From: Typhlomys cinereus
Lineage: Eukaryota > Chordata > Mammalia > Rodentia > Platacanthomyidae
Length of the DNA: 64,000 nt
Reading direction: 5' to 3'
Assembly (NCBI GenBank): GCA_023101885.1
Contig: JALPQD010000138.1
Location: forward strand, 922,542-986,541
This document shows, in pieces, positions 22,093 to 34,000 of the stretch. The translations under genes and the position numbers were made by a program. The notes beneath the pieces were generated by a model. The model worked only from the letters and a program-made list of their open reading frames with translations, was not told the DNA's origin and searched no databases. Numbering within the stretch: the first letter of the stretch is position 1; each line of letters begins with the position of its first letter.

Positions 22093-22127
<35 letters not shown>
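21717..22127. repeat. Compound CA/TACA microsatellite
   Basis: Roughly 400 bp of alternating purine-pyrimidine sequence (ACATAC, ATACACAT, CACA variants), ending in a pure (CA)n run at about 22094-22124. Such sequence can adopt left-handed DNA and is likely length-polymorphic. Confidence 0.92.
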
Positions 22128-23809
22128 TACTCTCCTATCTAGAGGATCCTGGCCTGAATGGGAGCTCAGTAGTTTGTCTCATCACCAGAACTCTCAGGAG
22201 GGCATTCGAGTTTATCATCTGTGAGAAGTGGCAGAGACTACAAAGAAAGAAGAGCAAGGGGAAGGGAGTTTTGAGTGCGGGCGGGGAGGCAAGCCCCGAG
22301 CAGTCAGAGTGAGCCCTGTCAGAGAGAAGAGGGGAAGAGGGCAGGGCAGGGGCGGGAGGCGGGGCAGGAGAGAGTTGCCCACAGTTATCACGAGGCTTCA
22401 AGTCTTTCTTCCAGACAGCAGATTGACAGCTGGAGTGGGCAGGGGGAGGGCTGGGCTCCACCCTCTCCCCCCTTAGCACTTTGGAAGCAAAGGAATGGGA
22501 GGAGTGAGACCCAGGAATACAGAGTGGAAGGGAGAGAGCTAGAATCTGGCTTGCCTAGGAGGCCCTGACCCTGATCTTTCCTCTTTCGTGCGAGGATGTG
22601 AAGGAGGCCCTGGGGATTTTTCCTTCCTTTGCCTTCCCCTTGGGCCTGTAGGAGGCCTCTGGGTCTGAGTAGCACCCATTTGCCTCTTTGGCAGGCAGCA
22701 CCTGTCTCTCCCTTCTTTATAACACAGCAGGGTCCCCTCCCACCACCACCATTCCCGGCCAGGCCGCGCACAATAGATCATCTCCACAAAAGGGGCACAT
22801 CCGACCTGCACTGCGATATTCAAGGCTTCCTAGGTGAGTTGGGAGCCTGCTGGGAAAGGTCTTGGGATGCGAGAAGAAGGTGGTCTGGCAGCCTGAGAAG
22901 CACATCACCCCAACCACCTGTCCACCCGTCTTACTCAACGAATACTTATTGAGCAATAATTGGGCACCGCATCTTCAGTCAGATGCTGGGAATCAATTCA
23001 TGAAGGTGGTCACCGTCCCCGCTTTGGTGAGGCCAGGCCTGGGCCTGATGCACGATTATATGATCCCCTCATGTCTCTCTGACCAAGCTCTGGCCAGGTG
23101 TGCAGACCTCTGAGGGGACCTTGAGGTGCAGCAAGTATAGCCCGACTCCAGGGCACTGTTCTTGTTTTTCCTGAATGTTGTATGATGCAGCCCCCGAGTG
23201 CCTGGGCCCTGAACAGGCAGGTGGAGAACTGGCAAAGGGAAGAGACTGGCGGCCAGAAGCACTTCCAGGGTGGCGGAGTCAGAAGTGCTGGGGGAAGCAC
23301 CCACCATGCCTGCTTCCCAGCTGGTCTCTGGACAGAAGCATCCAGCTACCCCGAAGAGGGGGAACGGTGGACTAGCCTTTCTGGTCAGTGTTCCCAGTGC
23401 CCCTTGCCTACTGTGGGATCCATTCCCACACCATCCCTGTCCCCAGAGACTTCATGGCTTCCTTCCTCTACCTGCTGCCTAGCCCCTCTTCTCCCTTCCC
23501 CCAGGCCACTGGCTTACTGTCCTCTGGGTCTTGGGACATCAGTTATGCCTACGACTGTAGCTCCTGTCCACACAGGACCATGTTGGCCTTGCCCAGAGTG
23601 GATGCTCTCCTTCTAGACCCCCACGGGCTGCTCCTGGACTCTGTCCCCACAGAAGGAAAGCTTGTCACTTGAGAGGGTGGCTTGCCCCAGTGTCAGACAC
23701 CAGATCTGCTAATCTCCTGTGCCTTACTTACACTGCCATTCAACTCAGCGCGTAAATGTCTAGTGGGATCAGGCGATTTTTATTTTATTATTTTATTCCA
23801 TTTATTCCA

Positions 23810-24150
23810 TTTTATATGTCTGCGTATCTGTGGTACACTGTGTACACATGCACGTGTGTGGTGCTGGTGCCTGTGCAAAAAAGGTCAAAGGAGACCTCGA
23901 GGGTCCTGTGCCATCACCTTGGACCTTGTTCCCTTGCGACAGGGTGTCGCTGAACTTGGAGCTTGCCTGTTTTCTGGCTAGCCTGGCAGCCATCAAATCT
24001 CAGTAATTCTCTCGCCTTCCCTCCCACACACTCATACACAAGGCACACAGCCGCACCTTGCTTTTATTGGATGCTGGGGATTTGAATTCAGGTACTCGCA
24101 CTTGTGCAGCAAGTGTTCCTACCTACCGAGCTATTCATCGCTCCAGTCTT
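23810..24150 (-). repeat. Rodent SINE, reverse orientation
   Basis: It has 'acagggtgtcgctgaacttggagcttgcc..ggctagcctggcagccatcaaatctcagtaattctc', then 'ttttattggatgctggggatttgaattcaggtactc..gcaagtgttcctacctaccgagctattcatcgctccag', the complement of a tRNA-derived SINE head. It resembles the B4 copy at 2.5 kb in layout. Confidence 0.55.
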
Positions 24151-27100
24151 CAAGACAACATCCTAGGGCCCATGCAAATAGCAGTGGGCTACTTTAGCAG
24201 GTGGTGAGGTCAGAGAGCAGGGGCACAGGTCTTCAAGAGTCTGCCTGTCTGTGTTCTTGAGGGTCTCCTGCTCATGGCATGTCCCCCACACCTACTACGT
24301 CTGGCTTCCGGGAGTCACAGTGAATGGGAAAGCTAGTGGGAAGAGAATTAAGAGTCTTCAAGAGACTGACACGTCGTCCCTGGTTTTTTGGATGAAGGGA
24401 GAAGATGGGGGGGATCCCTCCAAGGATGTGTGCCCACTTTCATCACCACTCTGTCCAGGGTAACTCCTCCTCCCCCCAGGAGAGGGAAGCCAGCAATGGC
24501 TGCTGGTCGGAGCCCTGGCCTATAGACAAGCCTTTTACTACCAGTTGGAGTCATAAGCAGCCCAGGTTAATATGCCAGTCACATGACCACAGTACTAGTT
24601 TGGGACTTTCCCCATGTGCATACCTGTCTTCCATTCTGAGCTCAGGAACTGAGCCAAGGCAGAAAGAGGAAGCACCGGCCTCCCCAGCAAGGTGGGGTCG
24701 CGCCTCTCACACACTGTAGATGGAGTAAGAGCAGCAGTTGGCTGGAGGGAGGGGGAGGTATGCACCAGCCGGGGATGGGAGAAGGGGGACTTACGTGGGT
24801 AGGAGAGAGCTAGTCAGCCCCCTTCACCTTCTGGACCGTCCCACTCAGCTCCATCTCTAAGCCCTGCTGCTCCGGAAGCGCACCACGTGAGGAAGAGAGG
24901 CAGATGGAGGCTGGCCTCTGAACTGCCTCCAGGACAGGGGGAATGAAGGGGTGGGCACGAGAGGTAAGGAGTCACCACCTCCATTGTCCAGGATCCCCAC
25001 AAGGCAGATACTCTGGGGTCCACCACCTTAAAACCGACACGTGGACTGACCTCACTCGTTCTTCCTGCCAAGCCTCAGGTTCTACTCTCCTTTCCCTTCT
25101 TCTTGCTCTGTCCTAAAGTTGCCATGGTCATTTCACCTGAAACTTGTGCACATGCAGAACTCCTCCTTGCCACCCCGGCCACCTTGCTCAAGACAGAGTA
25201 GGAAGCATGTCACGAGAGATGCAAACAGGGCATCCTGGCTTTTTCTGAACTGAACTTTTGTTCCTGGGTGCCTGATACTAGCTGGGCACTTCAGTGGGCA
25301 CAGCTGGCTAAGGGAGCTTTGCCCTGCCTAGCCGACTCAGTGATACTTTAGGGGCATGTCACAGGGACCTAGCTCATTCCAAGGTCCAGAAAGAGGGTCT
25401 CTCTGCTTCCCAGAATTTATTGGCACAGGAACTAAGGCAGCTGCTTACAAGTCCTTGCAAGAGTCTCCAAAGCTGGACTTTCTCTGCCTTACTGAAAGAG
25501 AAAAATTCCTGTTTAAGAGAAAGTGAAAGAAACTAAACTGCTTTCTAACTGTCTTATATGCATGACACCCTAAGGAGAGAAGCATTGTCACTGTTAGGTG
25601 ACATGACTTAGGTTAAAGGAGTTTTTAGCAACCTGGGCAAGCAGGGAAGGCTCCGTGGGCAGGGTTAAGCAGCTAGATCCTGGGATGAGGGGGTAAGCAG
25701 AACTCCAGCAGGCATCGTATAGGACAAGGGAATTCAGTTGCAGCACCAGGGACAATGGTACGATCCCAGGTTAGTGAGCAGCAGAGGAAGATGTTCTGCA
25801 ATAAAAGGCGACCAGAGCAGCTATCCGTGTGTCCAGGCAGCTCCCAGGGCCTCGCCTGGCCTGCTGGCCGCCCTCCTCTTTCCTATAAACCTGGACAACT
25901 TTGCCCTCTCTCTATCCCCCACCCATAGTTAGGAACAAGCCTATCATTCCATTCTTATTGATTCAGTGTTTCTAGGATACCTACATAGGTCCTTCCAGCC
26001 CTCTGGAGTTTTCTTGGATCACTACAAGCCTGTCCCCCCTCTGAAAGGATCACACAGTTGGCAGATTTCAGCCCACAGTTTATTTCCTGTTGCTACAGTT
26101 TGTGTGCTGCCCTGGCTCCTTTAGGACTTCTAGCCTTCTGCCTGTTGCGAGATCTCTCTATTGACTCCTCTAAGCTCAAAATGCCCCCGGGCAAAATCAT
26201 CTGGGGACAGACTGGCCAAGTGACGCCATCTCTCAGGGACCCAGCAATATCCCTGGGGAGGGCAGGATGGATTCAAGCAGGAGATAGGGTGACAAAGGAG
26301 CTCTTGTCTGGGTAGCAGGGAGAAAGGAGGGGGTGAACAGAGCAGTGACCCTAAGAGGAAGGACAGGAGCTAGAAGACTGAAAAGAAGTCAGGTGACAGT
26401 GAGCAGTGAAGCATGCTGGGACTGTGCACCATTCCACAGCAGCCTCGACAAATCTGTCACACACAGAGCCCAGGAAGTCTAGAGAAAAACCACAGTGAGA
26501 AAGGAAGGCAAATCAAGAGCCCGGTCTACATCTGGCTGACCAGCTCTAAATCTCCCACAATTCTGGGTCCCCATTTTCCATGACGGCACCCCACTTTCTC
26601 ACTGTGCACAGCTGAAGGGGGTCTCTGGGATGCATGCAACATTCTGAAGGCATCCAGATTCCACTCAGAAAGTGACAGAAGTTCCCTCAGCCCCTTACAT
26701 TGAGTACAAGCTCCGCAATCAAATGGGCATCAAAGTCTCCCGACCCCCGGAAACAGGACCATCCTCCCCCTATCCTGCAGTCTGTGGGGATTCCCTCCCT
26801 TGGAGCCCAGACTCTGTCCCTCTGTCCCTCCTTGCCTCCACCCAGGTCCTCTTTGACATAAACAGCTCCAAAAGGCTGATCATTTTTTCTGATTAGTCCT
26901 GCCAGCTTGGACACTGACTGAAGGAGAAGGAGGGAGGGTGTAGACTGTGGTGCTTACTGACCACACGTGGTTACTGAAGCGTGATGTGAAACACTTGATT
27001 CCTAGCCACTGTGTCCACATTTCAAGGGCACAGACCCTTATCCGGCTGGTGCCATCTCGCTGAGCTGTAAGGACACCAGGGTTCTATTGAGCAACATTGT

Positions 27101-29082
27101 TTCTAGGTTAGCAATCTGGACACCTTCAGTTAAAATGGAATTTAAAGCGAGGAGCAAGTTTATGAAGCAGGAATGGGAATTCCTTTGGGACAATCTGGGA
27201 TGAGATGTTCACTTCAGAACAATTTGAATTTAAGGGCTCTCTAGTCCTCCAATAAGAAAGCAGGGGCCATCCCATCACAGATGAGACTCTGCTTGGTGAT
27301 TATAAGGACCTCACTAAATCCCAACCCTGACACTCCCAGATAACCTTGAGAAGGCAACTGTGTCTAACTGGGGCTCAAGGTAAGTGCTGTGTGTCTGTTG
27401 GTGCCTGGCTAAGCTGGCTGGAGAAAGCTTCAAGCAATGTTGGCAAGGCGAGCCCTAAGACATTGCCTCTCACAGTTCTTGGAGGCATTTGAAGACCTCT
27501 GGGCATGATCATTGGAGCCCAAGTGCTTCCAAGAGACAGCCCTGTCCACGTCTCCAGTAGAACCTGCCATATATTAGATACCTTTCTTCAGGGTCTTCCT
27601 GGAACTCTTCCCTTATGATAAGCCGGAAACCTTCCTATCTCATGACTAAGTCCTTGTGATTCCCATCCCAGGCAGCCTGGATGTGAATATGTAGCCCCAG
27701 CTATCTTCCAGAAGTCCTCAATCAGTTTTCCAGGGTTCAAGAAGACAGAGCATGCAAAGCTGGGCCTTCCCCCTCCCTCCTCCGGCTGAGAGTTCTAGGA
27801 GACAGAGTTCCTAGGGGTGTTTTAAGCTCCAGGAAGAATCGAAAGCTAGGGACAGGCAGTTGGCCCAGAGTAAGAGTCGGCTAGGAGAGAAGACCTCCTA
27901 CCCTGGTAGGGTTCCTGGTCTGCAGTCAGCGTGCTTCCCTAAGGAAGGTGCAGAGAAACCACAGGGCGCCCCCTGGTGGTCATTCTCAGCCCTAGCTCCC
28001 TCTTCAGAGTCACCCTGGCAGATTGCGGTTGAACTGGTTGGTGTAAAGAGATTGCAATGGGCAGACTGGACTGATAGCTGCATCTCTAGGACACAGTCCA
28101 GCCAAGTGCCAACCCCAGCATCACCCCTGGCTGTCCTTGGCCACTGTCTACAGTCCAGCAAGCTGGAGCTGGTCCACAGACCATAGGACAGAGGAAATGA
28201 CACTGCTAGCCCGCTAAAAATGGACTCTGCCCTCGGCAGGGTGCTACAGGGAGAGCAGGCCTCTTCTGACCCAGCTCTGACTAAAGACTGCTGATGGCCG
28301 GAGGTGAGGGTCTATCCAGCCCTGAGTGCCTCGTCCAGAGGGCTATATACTCACAGGGGCGGGTCTTCCAATGGGCTTGGGTCAGAAGCCATTGTCAGGG
28401 TAACAGAGACTCTCATCTGACATTGCCAGACTTCCTTGTGTGAGGGGGTAGTTGTGCCCTGTGTAGAGGAACAAAGGCAGGCACACCTTGCCTCCCTCTG
28501 CCCTCTCAACAGCTTCACTGACTACTGGGCCAGATCTTACAACACACACACAGTGAATATGAACAGTCCCAATTTTATCTCAAGCTGCCATGACTATGGC
28601 CAGGCCCGTGGATGGGTGTCTAGTATGCGGTCATGGAAAACCAGCTCTCTGAGTAGCTGCTAAGGAAAGAAAGGAAGAACCTGCGGAGCCAGCTTCACAA
28701 GTCCAGACAGTCTTCCTCTTACCACCATCTTCTCAGTTCTCTGTGTCCTTCCTCACAGGAATTCACACATTGATCACACACACATACACGTGTTACACAC
28801 ATGACCCAATGCCTCCTAGCTGCCCTGCTCCCTTGCGCACATGAATTTCTTGTGTATAAATAAATATGTATACACCAGGCGAATCATACACACAGGTGGA
28901 CCTACATGCATTCAGACACATTGTCCTATTTTTCTCAGCTGCCAGTCTCCCTCTCCTGTAGGCTTACATATGTATTACACACACACACATACACACACAC
29001 AGAACCACCACCAATAACAACCCAAATGACTCAAATGGATGACTGGTTGATCCGCCTCTAATGAGAAAAGTCAGTCCCAAGC

Positions 29083-29088
29083 TTTATT
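29083..29088 (-). terminator. ANKK1: Probable ANKK1 poly(A) signal (AATAAA on minus strand)
   Basis: TTTATT on the plus strand is the nearest such hexamer downstream of the ANKK1 stop. Confidence 0.5.
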
Positions 29089-29150
29089 AACCTGGAAATA
29101 ACAAAAGGTAAAGACTAGAGAACAGGAATCTGTATGTGGTGTATATAGGA

Positions 29151-29152
<2 letters not shown>

Positions 29153-29197
<45 letters not shown>
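29153..29197. repeat. (CA)n microsatellite in predicted ANKK1 3' UTR
   Basis: About 22 uninterrupted CA units (UG in the ANKK1 transcript). Confidence 0.95.
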
Positions 29198-29200
<3 letters not shown>

Positions 29201-29741
29201 CATTGACCAAACCCTTCCTTATCCTCCAAGAGAATGCATAGGAGACCAGACACTGAGCCCAGGGACACCAGTGGTGACAAGCAGTGCTTGTGGTTGCAAT
29301 AGACAGCAGATGTCCTCTGAGCTCTGAATCTACCCTGTGGGTAAGCCAGAGGCTGAGAGCTAAGAGCACCAGAGCAGAGTGGAAAGACACTATGTTCCTC
29401 CGTCCCTAAGCCTCTTTTCATCTTCAGAGTGATTTCTTGGAATCAAGGGCCCCATGAAGCTGGCACAGGTGGCAAAAGGTGGCAGAAGTCTTGGACCTGG
29501 ATGGGAGGCTTGTCTTGAAGGCTTGAGTCCATGTAAAACAGAAGAATCAAGTCTCTGCTGGAGATGACCTGGGCAGGGGTGGGAGGGAGTTATCCATGCA
29601 GGTTCCTTCCCCAGCTATGATCTTGGTAGTACCTGTCCCCTCTCCTCCATCGCCCGGAACACTGGTTGTAGGGGGCTGCTTAAATGCTCAATTGTTTTTC
29701 TACCAACTTCTCTCCGTCAGCATGAGGAGTCCCCACTCTAC

Positions 29742-31046
29742 TTAAACTTCTGTCTGGGCTCCAGGCTCGACGCCTCCCAGGATGGCCAGGGAGGGCTCCT
29801 TGCCCTCCAGGAAAGCCACCATGCCTTGCTTCTGGCCTCGGAGGGCCAACTGCAGAGGAGAGCAGCCCACTGTGTCCTTGATGTCCAGTTGGGCACCGGC
29901 CTTGACCAGCACTCTGAGGATAGCTGTGTTGCCTTTGAGAGCAGCCAGGTGGGCAGGCGTCCAACCCACCTTGCTGCGTGCATGGACATCTGCACGATAC
30001 TCCAGAAGGTGGATGACGCTGAGGAAGGCGCCCCGCTGCACCGCCAAGTGGAGAGGGGTCCAGCCGGACTGCTCAGTAGCATTGGGGTCGGCCCCGCCCC
30101 GCAGCAGCGCCGATAGCACCACCTCATCCCTGTGGCGGGCAGCCAGATGCAGGGGCGTCCAGTTCATACCTCCGAGAGCGCTGAGGTCCGCCTGGCTCTC
30201 GGCCAGCAGGTGGATGATCTCCAGGTGGCCCTTGTAAGTTGCTAAGTGTAGGGGTGTCCAGCCCTGTTGGGTGGGCAGCTCGAGGCTGGCCCCATACTTG
30301 AGAAGCATCTTGCAGATAAGGTATTTGCCCATGGCAGCAGCAGTGTGCAGTGGACCATAGCCACGTTGGTCAGGGGTGTCGGGTGACGCCCCGTTCTTCA
30401 GCAGGTGTTGGATGGCCCTCACTTTGCCCCTCTCCACTGCCAGGTGCAAGGGCGTCCTCAGGTTCCTTTGCCGAGCATCCAGCTCAGCCCCCTGGCCCGT
30501 CAGTAGCTTGACCACGCCGACGTGACCAAAATAGGCAGCCACGTGGAGGGGGGTCTTGCCGTCGGCCTCACGCAGGTTGGGGTCAGCCTGACGGGAGAAC
30601 AGGAGTCGCGTCACATTCTCGAAGTTGTTCTGTGCGGCCAGGTGGAGTGGCGTCCAGCCCTCGTGCTCCTGGGCATCCACCAGGGCCCCGTGATCCAGGA
30701 GGAGGCGGGCGGTACGGTCGTCCCCGTTCTGGGCCGCAAAGTGTAGTGGGGCCCAGCCGTCCTCATCTGCCAGGTTGGCATCAGCGCCAGTGTGTCAGGA
30801 GCAGGGCACAGAGGTCGGGCTGCCGGTCCTGGGCTGCGATGAGGAGAGGCGTGTAGCCAGAGGCCGTCTGGCAGTCCACGTCTACCTCGTGAGCCAGCAG
30901 CCGTCTCACCTGCTCCACACCGCCCTGCGCCACCAGGAAGTGGAGGGGTGTCACCTTGTTCTCGTAGACACGCAGCTCTTCATCGCTAGGGACCAAGGTC
31001 TCGCTGTCGGAGAGCTGCAGGGCCCGCTTCAAGGAGTCCCCTGAAT
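29742..31046 (-). CDS. ANKK1: ANKK1 exon 8, ankyrin repeats, with a frameshift
   Basis: It encodes residues 333-765: SGDSLKRALQLSD.., then the whole ankyrin array ending ..GVEPGAQTEV and TAA (29742-29744). The frame is intact from 31044 to the His417 codon (30790-30792). One extra base then appears, and the frame continues one position over with GADANLADEDGW.. and on to the stop. Read literally the protein ends two codons later at TGA (30781-30783). The residue equivalent to human Glu713 (Taq1A site) is Lys, codon AAG at 29901-29903. Confidence 0.95.
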
Positions 31047-34000
31047 CTGCTAGAAGAAAGAGACCCGTAGCTGACACAGAGGTCACCTGAGCCATCCCCC
31101 TGCCTCGTGGAGGTTCTAAGCAGGAACAGAGAAAGGAGGATGAGGCCGTTCATCACTGTTTCTGCTACAGATACAGCTTCCTTGTCTTGGACTCGGGGCC
31201 CTGTAGTTTTTCCTGCGCGGAGGGAGCGGGAAGAGTTGGGACTGGGAGGTGGCCTCGAACCCGTGCTTCCCTGTCCTTCCTAGTTCTCTGCCTCCTTCAA
31301 CCTCCACATCTAGTTCTGTAGAGGAACAAGCAGCACGTCCGTCAGCATAAAGACAGATTACGTAGGTGAGAATCTCTGGAGGTGGGAAGTCAATGAAAAG
31401 CACAGCTGCCCTGGAGGTCTGGACCTGTGCGATCTAACCTCGCTCTGGGGTCTTCAAACCTCATCTCTGCTCTTCTCAATGTATGGCACAATTCCACCAC
31501 ATGTTTAGGTTCAATATGTCTGGGAGACATTGCCCGGCCACCCAAGTACTTCTAACACAAAGCCAGCTAGAGGGGTGTAACTCTTAGGTCAGAGACAGGT
31601 GTGGAGGTTGGGGTGGGGAATCTGCTGGTGTAAGGACTTGGACATGAAGGGGAAGCAGAGCCAGGATGCCAGGGGCATGTGTGCTTCTGGACCATGCAGT
31701 TGCATGCTGGAAAGGGCCAATCCACCCCAAAGAGTGACAGGCCTGGGGAAGAGAGTGGGGAAGGGAGGATGAGCAAAGGGAAAGGGTGACCCAGCTCTCT
31801 TCTCCCTGTGGATTCTCTGGCCCCACCGAGTCACCCCGACTCACCGCTGTCTTCAAGCTCCCGGTTGCCTTCCTCACTGGCCTGAGGAGAAGGATGGACA
31901 ACATAGGGCTGATTAGTGGGGTCAGTTCTGGTCTGCGCTGTTCTTCCTGTCTTTCCCATCTCCGTTGCTCTTTGTCGCCTTCAGGACTCACATACCACCT
32001 GACCTAGGGAGCTCCTGTATGCCATGCCCCCTGTCCCCCCCCCAGCTCTATGCTGAGAGAGATTGCTGGGCACGGGAGTCCTGGGACTCGGCCTTCACTT
32101 GGGTCACGGGACAACCGAGTGCCGCTGTGGGGCCATCTTGGTGCTCCTGATTGTCCCGACAGCTCTAGTACCCAAGTAGGAACAGGAGAGCCAAAGGGGG
32201 ATGTTGGCACCCACGGCGGCAGCTCGGGGCAGCTGAGGCCTCTGAGGTCTCATGTGCAGGACCCCACGCATGAGTGGAAGTCATCTTTCCCACAGGCTCT
32301 GAGCTACAGTAGCCCTGGCCCTTAGCGCACGGATGCATAAAGTAGAGCGGGTGTCCCCCGTGACCACAGGCAGCCCCCAGTTTAGCTCCTTGACCTCTAG
32401 AGCAGAGTTGGGCTAACCTGGCTTTCAGTTCTCCTGTCCCCTCAGCCAGGTAGCCTTGTGACTGACACCCTTGTCCCCCTCCCCCCTTGACCCTCCTTGT
32501 CCCATCAGATAGTACTGAGCTCACGCAGTGGCCTTCGGCGGTGGTTTTCCCAGCCTGCCACACTCACCTTCCGGGGCCGGGGCAGTGACGGCTTGTGGGA
32601 CACCTTCCTGGCCAGAACTTCACTCTCGGGGTCTGTCACTGGGCTTTGCAGCAGGGAGAGCAGTATGTCTGTCTCCATGGTGACATCTGCTCCACAAGGA
32701 GGACAGGGAAAGGAGGTAACCGGTCAGCTGATGAGCCTCTCCACATTTGAGATCCTCTATCATTTCCCGTGCACTCCCCAAGCCCAAATCCTTCCTAGGC
32801 TCATGTACGTCTGCACATGCACTTGAGGACAAATGGCCTCATTGCTTCCAGGCCTGTGACTTTGTGGACCCCTGGGGCTGAATGTACAGCTCAGAGGCAG
32901 AGCCAGGCTCAGAAGCTACGGCTTCTATTTCCTGCAGCGAGGGTTTCTCCTTTACCTCCCCTAGGTACACATTGGACGAATCTCCAACCAGCTCAGCCTT
33001 GGCTTCCCAACTCCCACAACCCCCTTCTGCAGCCCTGTCCTAAGGAGGTGCCTCACATGTATTACGAGGCCCAAGTACTGCTTATCTCTGAGGTGTAGGC
33101 CTTCCTCTGTTCTACCCCAGACACTGGGCCGGAAAGAACAGGGGGGCACCTAGAAAGCATGGCCTCTTCTTGGGGTCCTGGTCCCAACAGTGCTGCATCA
33201 GGTCCACCATCTGCTGGACCTCGCCTGGCCACTCCGCAGAGACAGGCTGCAGGGAGGGTCGCATGCCAGCGGCCACGCGAATTATGATGTTCATCATGTT
33301 GAGCCCTGTGAGGGGAAGTGCGGGTTGAGCAGGTGCGAGGGACAGGGCAGAGGGGCTGGTGAGAGGGTTGGGCTGGGAGGATCCTGGCCGGACCTGGATT
33401 CAGTAGGTTCTACACATGCTCCTTGCATAGACAAATGGCATTTGGATCCACTCGAGGCTTTGATTTGAGTAGCCAAGTCTGTATTCAGTTCCAGCCAAGA
33501 CCCAGCATAACCCCCGCACCTCCTTTCCATGGAGACAGCAGGGCAGACCGGCAGGCCTGGGAAAGACTTCGGCCCTCCCCACAAAGCAAGGCTGAGGCTG
33601 AAATTTGCCTTCCTTTTCCCTGTTACAGAAACTCTAGCATCTCTCTGTCTCTGTCTCTCTCCCTCCCTCTGTCTCTCTTTGTCTGTGTATCTCTCTCTCT
33701 GGGGCAAAGGAAGTTGGCAGAAAAAATGCAGTTTCCCAGCACAAAACTGTTGCTTTTCTGGCTCTTATAACTCAGCCTCCCACAGCCCCTCCCAGGACCC
33801 CACCTGCCGGCTGCTGATCCCGCCTCAAGCACAGGGTTGCGAACATCTACTACCTGCATACGGTTTCTTCTGAGTGAGGAGTTCCCAGACGACAATCCCA
33901 AAGCTGCAGTGGGAAACACATTCTCTGAGAAGCTGGGTGGGATAACCATGATCGCCCCAGACAGGGGGTCCCTGTGGGCCCCACAATCTCAGATGCAACC

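Larger units (their letters stand above)
20911..29065. other. Intergenic interval between convergent DRD2 and ANKK1
   Basis: About 8.2 kb between the two poly(A) sites. It contains a large CA/TA-rich microsatellite (21717-22127), a reverse SINE (23810-24150), an L2/MIR-like scrap near 22930-22990 and a CA-rich patch near 28975-29000. I find no coding exon: the open frames lack motifs and overlap on both strands. In human the corresponding interval is about 10 kb. Confidence 0.8.
29066..29741 (-). other. ANKK1: ANKK1 3' UTR (predicted)
   Basis: About 0.67 kb between the ANKK1 stop and the nearest AATAAA on the minus strand (29083-29088). A pure CA/TG microsatellite of about 22 units (29153-29197) lies inside it, so the transcript would carry a long UG repeat. 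The 3' end is inferred from the hexamer alone. Confidence 0.5.
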
